From positions 1-10,798 of the forward strand of contig JASHXG010000031.1 in the NCBI GenBank assembly GCA_030043675.1: a DNA stretch of 10,798 nt, written 5' to 3'. Positions 1-5,914 of this stretch are shown here, piece after piece; position 1 is the stretch's first letter, and every line of letters starts with the position of its first letter. The position numbers and the translations under genes are program-made. Below the pieces are notes generated by a model that was not told the origin of the DNA, made no database searches, and saw only the letters and a list, made by a program, of their open reading frames with translations. The DNA is from Vulcanimicrobiota bacterium (GTDB lineage: Bacteria; Vulcanimicrobiota; Vulcanimicrobiia; Vulcanimicrobiales; Vulcanimicrobiaceae).

Positions 1-127
1 CCCCAGGAGATACGCCTTGCAGCCGATTACCTCATGCCAAGGTTTCAATCAGAGGCTGCCCAGGGTTCTGAATCAAAAACCGCCCGGCAGCGTATAAGTG
101 ACGATGAAGGACCTCGTGAGGAAACCC
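1..127. other. Upstream region of the efflux operon, no gene callable
   Basis: No complete gene is visible here. Plus frame 1 is open from base 1 to a TAG at 205-207, and plus frame 2 is open from base 2 to a TAA at 95-97. Either could be the tail of a gene beginning left of the window. Frame 1 has poor third-position G/C, unlike every real gene here. Frame 2 is somewhat better (about two thirds), but too short to decide. A TATAAG at 93-98 could be a -10 element, but no convincing -35 lies at the proper distance. The sequence is visibly less GC-rich than the genes, as expected of an intergenic or promoter stretch. Confidence 0.4.
118..122 (+). promoter_or_regulatory. Ribosome binding site deciding the adaptor start
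   Basis: GAGGA lies five bases before the ATG at 128. The earlier in-frame candidates, GTG at 98 and ATG at 104, have no purine-rich element upstream. This makes 128 the preferred start, and it also places the hydrophobic signal segment at a normal distance from the N-terminus. Confidence 0.6.
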
Positions 128-1402
128 ATGCAACGTCAGCACCCTACCACAGTAGCGCGGGCGGCACGTGCGGCGATCGCCGTATTGGTCGCGTCGCTCG
201 CCCTTAGCGCATGCGGCAAGAAACCGGCCGCAGGCCCAATGCCGCTCAACGTCGATGCTGCCGCGGCCACCCGGCAGAACATCGCGACCTACGTGACTCT
301 GGATGGCCAAATCGCGCCGCTCGAGCAATCGACGCTCGCTTTCCAGCAGAGCGGCATGATCACGAAGATCAACGTGAACATCGGCGACATGGTGCACAAG
401 GGGCAGCTCCTGGCCACCATCGATCCGTCCGTGCTCCAAGCGCAGCTGCAACAGGCGCGAGCCCAAGCCGTGCAGTATTCGGCCTCGGCGACAGGCGCGG
501 TGGTCGGATACCCGATCCAGACGCAGAACAACGAAGCGACGCTGCAAACCGCGAAGGCGTCGCTCGACAACGCGAGGCTGGTGTACAATCAAAATCTTCA
601 GCTCTTCAAGCAGGGATACGTTTCCCAGACGACGCTGCAACAATCGCAAGCCAATTACGTGCAGGCGCAGCAAACGTATAACAACGCCGTCGTGGGAATG
701 CGCAATAACGTCGTGAGCTTGCAGAACGTCAAGTCTCAGCAAGCGCAGGCAGCCTCGGCGGCGGCCAACGCGCAGCTGCTCAGCACGCAGCTCTCGCAAA
801 CCTACCTTTACTCACCTTATGATGCGGTCATCGCGAACCGCCTCGTCGACCCGGGCGCGTACGCATCGCCTTCGCAGCCGGTGTTGCAGGTGGCGCGCAT
901 CGACAAGATCTGGATCAACGTCAACGTGCCCGACAACGACCTCCCCTACGTGCGTCCGGGGGTCCCGGTAACCTTCCGCTCGGGCTCGCTGCCCGGACGC
1001 TCGTTCAACGCACCGATTGAGACCGTGAACGCGGTTCCGACCTCGGGCACGCTTTCGTATCTCGCGCGGCTTCAGCTGCACAATCCGGGCTACGTCCTTC
1101 GCGGCGGCATGCTGGTCGCGGTAACCGTCACCAGGCAAAGAGCCGTTAACGCGACGGTCGTCCCGCGCACCGCGGTCGCGCAGACCGAGAACGGCAACAT
1201 CGTTTACGTCGTGAACGGCGGCAAGGCGCAAGCCATACCGGTGCAAGTCGGCGTACAGACCGACACGCTCGCGCAAGTGATCAGTCCGCACGTCCGGCCC
1301 GGAACGATGGTGGTGACGACGCGCCCCGATGCGCTCAAAGACGGCAGCCTCGTTGCCGTGAACAACGCGAGCGCCGGTTCATCGGCAGGCGCGGTGCATT
1401 AA
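128..1402 (+). CDS. Efflux periplasmic adaptor (MFP/HlyD family) lipoprotein
   Basis: This is the periplasmic adaptor of a tripartite exporter, bridging an inner-membrane pump to an outer-membrane channel. The 424-aa product starts with a lipoprotein signal ending in a clean lipobox (Leu26-Ser-Ala-Cys29). The first lipoyl half spans about residues 73-99, with a glycine-rich turn and IGDMV-KGQLL-type sequence. A long Gln/Ala-rich alpha-hairpin covers about 100-225, followed by the second lipoyl half (about 229-259, SPYDAVI...PGAY), a beta-barrel (about 260-336) and a membrane-proximal domain to about 410. This is the family's usual order and length. The ATG at 128 is preferred over GTG 98 because of its ribosome binding site; an in-frame stop at 95-97 excludes anything longer. 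The stop shares one base with the next gene's ATG (TAATG), so translation is probably coupled to the TolC-like partner. Substrate is unknown. No RND, MacB or MFS pump gene follows. Confidence 0.9.
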   Translation: MQRQHPTTVARAARAAIAVLVASLALSACGKKPAAGPMPLNVDAAAATRQNIATYVTLDGQIAPLEQSTLAFQQSGMITKINVNIGDMVHKGQLLATIDPSVLQAQLQQARAQAVQYSASATGAVVGYPIQTQNNEATLQTAKASLDNARLVYNQNLQLFKQGYVSQTTLQQSQANYVQAQQTYNNAVVGMRNNVVSLQNVKSQQAQAASAAANAQLLSTQLSQTYLYSPYDAVIANRLVDPGAYASPSQPVLQVARIDKIWINVNVPDNDLPYVRPGVPVTFRSGSLPGRSFNAPIETVNAVPTSGTLSYLARLQLHNPGYVLRGGMLVAVTVTRQRAVNATVVPRTAVAQTENGNIVYVVNGGKAQAIPVQVGVQTDTLAQVISPHVRPGTMVVTTRPDALKDGSLVAVNNASAGSSAGAVH

Positions 1403-3018
1403 TGAAGAAAGGGCAGCTTCCCGCGCGAGCCTTCGTCCTGGCAGTCGCGCTGGGGATTCTTGTGACGAGCTCGGCCTTCGCGCAGAATGCGCCGGGCAGC
1501 ACGCAAGTCCAGATCCCCGGCGTGGCTCCCATCCAAATGCCCTCGCCGCAGCCGCAGCCGACCATCAGCGGCACGCCGCTTCCGTATCCGGCTTTTGGGA
1601 CGCCGGCGCCCGACGTGGCAAAACTTAGGCCGAAGAAGGGGGTCCCCGAATCGATCTCGCTCGAGGACGCGATCAAGATCGCGGTCGCACTCTCGCCGAC
1701 CTTCGCTTCCGACAACGCCGCGTGGTATGCGATTCATGCCAAGTATACCTCAGAGATCCAGGCGTACTATCCCGGCGTGAGCGGCACCGCCTCGATCGGC
1801 AAGACCTACACCAACGGCAGTAGCTCGGTGACCAGCAGCTCTTCGTCCATTTCCAGCCCGTCCGGAGTACAGCCTCAAGCAACGGCGATGCCGACGAGGG
1901 CGCCGTTCGGCGTCTATAGCCAGGGCACGTTCAGCCAGGAATCGGTTGGGCTCATGCTCACGCAGCTGGTTTACGACGGCGGCCGGACGATCGCGGCGAT
2001 TCGCTCGGCCAAGCTGGCCGACTTCGCCGGTCGCGCGACGCTGCTCTACCAGCTGCAAACGCTGGCCTTGAACGTCGCCAACGCCTACTACACGGTGCTC
2101 GAAGACAACGCCACGGTGGCAGCCGACGCGCAGCTGGTACGCGAGTTCGAGGTCAACGAAGCTTCGGTCGCGGCCCAGATCCGCAACGGCGCCGCGGCGC
2201 GCTCCGATATCGCGGCGGCGCAGTTTCAGACCGCTCAGGCTCGCGGCAATCTCGTCGTCGCGCAGGGAACGGCCATCGCCGCCCAAGCCACCTTCGCGAC
2301 GACCATCGGCCTCGATGCCGACGCGCTCGTCGTTCCAAAGGCGATCGCGGCGCAGCCGGCGGCACCAAATCCTACGTACGCGAAGTCGTTGGCGCGTGCG
2401 TTCGTCATGCGCCCCGACTACATTGCCGCCGCGTATACGGTGAGCTCGGACGAAGCGAACCTGCGCTACGCCAAACTCGCGCGCTTCCCAATCCTCTCGG
2501 CGGCCGCAAGCGATACCGTCAGCCGCACGTTCACGGACTGCTATAGCACGACGAGCACGAATCTGAATACCGGGTTTGTCAGCCCCGTATCCTACTGCCC
2601 GGGGCCGCAGGGCTGGTCCAACGACAAAGCCATCGGCTTGAATCTCACCATCCCGATCTACGACCAAGGCGTGACCAACTACAACGTTGCGGTCGCAGCG
2701 TCGCAGCTGGATCAGGCGATCGCGTCGCTCAACTCGACGAGACTGACGGTCCAGTCCAGCGTTCGCTCGGCGCTGGCGACGTTGATTTCGGCGCGCGCGT
2801 CGCTGGTCGAGGCGCGCTCCGAGCTGACCTCGGCGCAGGTTTCGCTCGACGCAACGCAAGCGCAGTATCGCGTCGGAGCGACCACGATTCTCAACGTCGT
2901 AACGGCTGAAGCGAACCTGACGACCGCGCAATCGGGCTACATCAGCGCGTTCTACGGAGTCTATACCGCCCAAGAGAACTACCTCTACGCGACCGGCGTC
3001 ATCGACGTCCAGCTCTAG
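1402..3018 (+). CDS. TolC-family outer-membrane efflux protein
   Basis: This is the outer-membrane channel of a tripartite efflux or secretion system. The 538-aa precursor has a Sec signal peptide (Lys2-Lys3, hydrophobic 10-24, cleavage after AFA at 25-27). A Pro/Gln-rich stretch of about 50 residues follows, longer than usual, before the first OEP repeat at about 84. The two structural repeats are visible: each carries a hydrophobic-Tyr-Asp strand motif (LVYDGG at 189-194 and IPIYDQG at 417-423) followed by a long Ala-rich helix pair. The expected exposed loops of the barrel are large. The first is Ser-rich (about 136-170). The second (about 372-405) holds Cys380 and Cys399, which could form a disulfide. 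The C-terminal helix ends in the usual GVYTAQENYLYATG-like segment. The start overlaps the adaptor stop by one base, supporting joint function. TolC is a family name only; no specific ortholog is claimed. Confidence 0.93.
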   Translation: MKKGQLPARAFVLAVALGILVTSSAFAQNAPGSTQVQIPGVAPIQMPSPQPQPTISGTPLPYPAFGTPAPDVAKLRPKKGVPESISLEDAIKIAVALSPTFASDNAAWYAIHAKYTSEIQAYYPGVSGTASIGKTYTNGSSSVTSSSSSISSPSGVQPQATAMPTRAPFGVYSQGTFSQESVGLMLTQLVYDGGRTIAAIRSAKLADFAGRATLLYQLQTLALNVANAYYTVLEDNATVAADAQLVREFEVNEASVAAQIRNGAAARSDIAAAQFQTAQARGNLVVAQGTAIAAQATFATTIGLDADALVVPKAIAAQPAAPNPTYAKSLARAFVMRPDYIAAAYTVSSDEANLRYAKLARFPILSAAASDTVSRTFTDCYSTTSTNLNTGFVSPVSYCPGPQGWSNDKAIGLNLTIPIYDQGVTNYNVAVAASQLDQAIASLNSTRLTVQSSVRSALATLISARASLVEARSELTSAQVSLDATQAQYRVGATTILNVVTAEANLTTAQSGYISAFYGVYTAQENYLYATGVIDVQL

Positions 3019-3057
3019 AGGGGCTAAGCCGGCCGCGCGTTAAAAGAGAGTCGCAGC

Positions 3058-4218
3058 ATGGTTCCCGACGCCGCTACGGTGCCGGCCGCGATTTCCGACC
3101 CGGTCAACGCCGCGATCCTCAGCATCTCCGAGGACCGTCTCTCCGGCTTTACGCTCGATCCGTTCGGTGAGATCGCCGAGCGAACGGGCATTCCCGCGGA
3201 GCGAGTCGTCGAGCGCGTCATCGCGATGCTGCGCGCGGGCACGATTCGGCGCGTGCGGCAAACGCTGCTTTCAACGAGCCTGGCTCGCGGCGCGCTTTGC
3301 GCTTGGGAGGTCGCGCCCGAGCGCCTGGACGCCGCGTTCGAGTACATGTTCGAGAAGGATCCGTTCTCGGGTCACGTCGTGATCCGCACCACCGATGCGG
3401 TTTCGGCCGGCAGTACGTATCGGCTGTGGACGACGCTCAAAGTGCCGCAGGCATTCTCGCTCAGCAAACACGCCGAGCTGTTGCGCCGCGAAGTGGGCGC
3501 CGAACGCTTCCGGCTAATGCCCGCCAAGATGCTGTTCACGCTTGGCGTCGGCCACGTACGGCGGCGCGGCCTCGAGCCCGGCGCGCGCGCCGAACACTCC
3601 GCCGAGCCGATGGAGACGTCGATCGTCGAGCTCTCGGAGCTCGAGTGGCGCGTGCTGACGGCGCTCAAGCGCGAGTTTACGCCCGGCGAGATCGTGCGCG
3701 ACCTTTGGCGCGCGCGCGCACGCGAGGCGGGCGTCGACTACGATGCGTTCGTGGAAACCGCGCGCGCGCTCGACCGGCGCCGCGTCATCGGGCGCTTCTC
3801 GACCTTCCTCGAACACGTCAAGGCCACGGCGGGCAACGAACGCGCGACCCGCTACAACGCGCTCTTCCACTGGGCGGTGCCGCCGAGCCGCGAGATCGAT
3901 GCCGGCTGTGAGGTCGGGCGCCACTACGTCATCACGCACGCCTACTGGCGCGAGGGCGGACCCGAGTTTCACGACGTCAACGTCATGGCGGTCGCGCACG
4001 GCATGGAGAAATCCGCGGTGCTGGCGCACAAGGCCGCGATCGACGAACACCTGCAACAGGCGGGCATCGGCTTTCGTTATACCAACGTCTTTTGGGGCGG
4101 TCGCAGCGAGATCAAACCGTCGGAGATCGCGCCCGAGGCCTACCGCGAATTCTGCCGCGCGCGCGGGATCGATCCCGGGTCGATGCTGGCCGGCGACGAG
4201 CAAGGAGGATCTGCATGA
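3058..4218 (+). CDS. Fused AhbA/AhbB-like (NirD-NirL-like) protein, putative siroheme decarboxylase
   Basis: This 386-aa protein is two winged-helix/AsnC-type halves in tandem. Siroheme decarboxylases (AhbA/AhbB in alternative heme synthesis, NirD/L/G/H in heme d1 synthesis) share this Lrp/AsnC-like fold and convert siroheme to didecarboxysiroheme in the cytoplasm. The first half (about 14-168) has a helix-turn-helix, then AGTIRRV (60-66), YRLWTTLKVP (121-130) and RFRLMPA (150-156), as in AhbA/NirD. The second half (about 192-350) has VIGRFSTFLEH (243-253), THAYWR (293-298) and NVMAVAHG (308-315). These match the AhbB/NirL patterns IRRFG....H, HCY.R and YNLF.M.HG better than they match Lrp regulators. 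AGAGAG at 3045-3050 supports the ATG. The gene follows TolC by 39 bases and overlaps the next gene by ATGA. No ahbC, ahbD or other nir gene is in view. The alternative is a tandem Lrp/AsnC-type regulator. The catalytic call rests on motif recall, not on a search. Confidence 0.68.
   Translation: MVPDAATVPAAISDPVNAAILSISEDRLSGFTLDPFGEIAERTGIPAERVVERVIAMLRAGTIRRVRQTLLSTSLARGALCAWEVAPERLDAAFEYMFEKDPFSGHVVIRTTDAVSAGSTYRLWTTLKVPQAFSLSKHAELLRREVGAERFRLMPAKMLFTLGVGHVRRRGLEPGARAEHSAEPMETSIVELSELEWRVLTALKREFTPGEIVRDLWRARAREAGVDYDAFVETARALDRRRVIGRFSTFLEHVKATAGNERATRYNALFHWAVPPSREIDAGCEVGRHYVITHAYWREGGPEFHDVNVMAVAHGMEKSAVLAHKAAIDEHLQQAGIGFRYTNVFWGGRSEIKPSEIAPEAYREFCRARGIDPGSMLAGDEQGGSA
4202..4209 (+). 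promoter_or_regulatory. Strong Shine-Dalgarno inside the end of the preceding gene
   Basis: AAGGAGGA lies five bases before the ATG at 4215 and is a near-perfect match to the anti-SD. It sits inside the last codons of the AhbA/B-like gene. It fixes the binding-protein start at 4215, rather than the longer frame that opens at 4092, and allows strong initiation besides the coupling through ATGA. Confidence 0.85.
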
Positions 4219-5888
4219 ACATCGGGTTGGTCCGCGCGGGCACCGTCGCGCTCGGCATGGCAATCGTTTTCGGTGGATGCAGCAAAGCATCGGATCGAAC
4301 CGCGACCGCCGGCGACACGCATCCTTGGACGATTCCGGGCGTCTTGCGCTTCTCCGAATACGCAGATCCTAAAAACCTCAATCCGATGCTCAACTCCGGG
4401 TCCCCGACGCTGGACCTCTCGATGTTCATCTATTCGTGGACGATCCGCTATGACGACAAGGGGCGCCCTATTCCCGACGCGCTGCGTGAGATTCCGACGG
4501 TCGCCAACGGCGACGTCAGCAAAGACGGCTTGACGCTGAAGTACAAGCTGCGCACGAACATGAAGTGGCAAGACGGTCCGCCAGTCACCTGCAACGATCT
4601 CAAGTTCACTTGGCAAGTCGTGATGAACACACATAACAACGTCGTCACGACCGACGGCTACAAAGACATCGGCAGCATCGACTGCTCGAATCCGTACGTT
4701 GCCGTGATCCACATGAAAAAGCTCTACGCACCTTTCCTGCAGCAGCTGTGGTCCGTGAACGGAAACGCTCCGATCCTCCCCGAGCATCTGCTGGCAAAGT
4801 ACAACGACGACAAAGGATCGTTCAATACCGCTCCTTACAACGCGCTTCCGGTCGGGAGCGGTCCATTCAAAGTCGTCGCGTGGAACCGCGGCCAGGACGT
4901 GCGGATGGTCGCCAATCCCGACTTTTATCTCGGCGCGCCCAAGCTAAAGGAAGTGATCTACAAGATCCTGCCCGATGAGAACACCGTCGTGACGCAGCTG
5001 CAAACGCACGAGATCGACATGCTGGCGCTTGGGAGCTCGCTGAAATGGCCCGAGTATGCTGCGCTCGGGGCGAACCCGGCCAACGGGTTGCGGGCGATTC
5101 GCGTTGACGCTTTTGCCTGGTCGCACGCGGACTTCAACTTGCGCCATCCCGTGGTAGACGACGTGCAGGTGCGCCGGGCGCTTGCGTACGCAACCAATAA
5201 GACGGAGATCATCCGGGACGTCGCTCACGGCTCGGCGATCCCGGCCGACACCGATCAGCAGCCACACTACTCATGGGCTTACACCAACGACATCGTCCAT
5301 TATCCGTACGATCCGGCCAAGGCTAAGGCGCTCTTGGACGCGGACGGCTGGAAGCCCGGGCCGGATGGGGTGCGCGTCAAGGACGGCCGGCGTCTCGAGT
5401 TCAGGATCAGCACGCAAACAGAATCGAATCTGGGCAAAGAGAACGAAGAGCTTCTCCAGCGCGAATGGCGCGACGTGGGCGCCCAAGCCGACGTCAAGAA
5501 CTACCCCACCAGCGAGTTTTTCGACAACTCCTCGAACGGCGTCTTACAGGGCGGGCACTATGACGTCGCGCTCTTCGGCTGGCTGGGAGCGGCTGATCCC
5601 GACGACAGCGCAATCTATTCCGGCGACAATCTCGCGCCGCACGGGCAGAATGCGATGTTCTGGGACAATCCGATCGCAACTCGCGCCGTGACCGACGCGC
5701 TCGAAACGATCGATCAGGCCAGCCGCAGACGCGACTACATCATCGAGCAGCAGCAACTCGCGCTCGACGTTCCGACGATCATCCTCTACTTCAACCGCAT
5801 TCCGTACGTCTACAACACGGATCTCAAAGGCTTCGCTCCTTCGCCGGTCATCTCGGCGTTCTGGGATCCCTGGAACTACTCGATCTAA
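4215..5888 (+). CDS. Family-5 extracellular solute-binding lipoprotein (peptide/nickel/heme type), copy 1
   Basis: This is a substrate-binding protein of the SBP_bac_5 (DppA/OppA/NikA) family, which delivers oligopeptides, nickel or heme to an ABC importer. The 557-aa precursor has an N-terminal hydrophobic segment ending in Phe19-Gly-Gly-Cys22. Phe at -3 is unusual for a lipobox, but lipidation is still likely. Family hallmarks are the early LNPML (55-59), the LKYKLRTNMKWQDG.PVT region (108-125), the VGSGPFKVVAWNRG segment (213-226), the VRRALAYATNK helix (319-329) and YDPAKAKALLDADGW (365-379). The C-terminal NYSI is close to the expected family end. Cys126 and Cys157 flank the ligand-domain segment and could pair. 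The start at 4215 is set by a near-perfect Shine-Dalgarno; extending upstream would run into the previous gene's frame. A paralog follows after 26 bases. No permease or ATPase gene is present, so substrate and transporter cannot be named. Confidence 0.93.
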   Translation: MNIGLVRAGTVALGMAIVFGGCSKASDRTATAGDTHPWTIPGVLRFSEYADPKNLNPMLNSGSPTLDLSMFIYSWTIRYDDKGRPIPDALREIPTVANGDVSKDGLTLKYKLRTNMKWQDGPPVTCNDLKFTWQVVMNTHNNVVTTDGYKDIGSIDCSNPYVAVIHMKKLYAPFLQQLWSVNGNAPILPEHLLAKYNDDKGSFNTAPYNALPVGSGPFKVVAWNRGQDVRMVANPDFYLGAPKLKEVIYKILPDENTVVTQLQTHEIDMLALGSSLKWPEYAALGANPANGLRAIRVDAFAWSHADFNLRHPVVDDVQVRRALAYATNKTEIIRDVAHGSAIPADTDQQPHYSWAYTNDIVHYPYDPAKAKALLDADGWKPGPDGVRVKDGRRLEFRISTQTESNLGKENEELLQREWRDVGAQADVKNYPTSEFFDNSSNGVLQGGHYDVALFGWLGAADPDDSAIYSGDNLAPHGQNAMFWDNPIATRAVTDALETIDQASRRRDYIIEQQQLALDVPTIILYFNRIPYVYNTDLKGFAPSPVISAFWDPWNYSI

Positions 5889-5900
5889 CCCGTCCTACTC

Positions 5901-5905
5901 AGGAG
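5901..5905 (+). promoter_or_regulatory. Ribosome binding site of the second binding-protein gene
   Basis: AGGAG lies nine bases before the ATG at 5915, in the 26-base gap between the two binding-protein genes. The gap holds no hairpin with a T-run, so read-through transcription from the first copy is expected. Confidence 0.75.
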
Positions 5906-5914
5906 CGCTGCGCT

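Noticed and set aside
1750..2973. 407-aa minus-strand open frame
   Set aside because: It lies wholly antisense to the TolC-like gene and is extremely Arg-rich with no recognisable domain. This is a typical shadow in GC-rich DNA.
3579..3592. 14-base perfect palindrome of alternating GC
   Set aside because: It lies in the linker between the two halves of the AhbA/B-like gene. In such GC-rich coding sequence an alternating CG run is expected, and nothing marks it as an operator.
4092..4214. N-terminal extension of the first binding protein
   Set aside because: It is out of frame with the AhbA/B-like gene it overlaps. The near-perfect Shine-Dalgarno and signal peptide place the start at 4215.
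3514..4290. 258-aa minus-strand open frame
   Set aside because: Antisense to the AhbA/B-like gene, Arg-rich and without family features.
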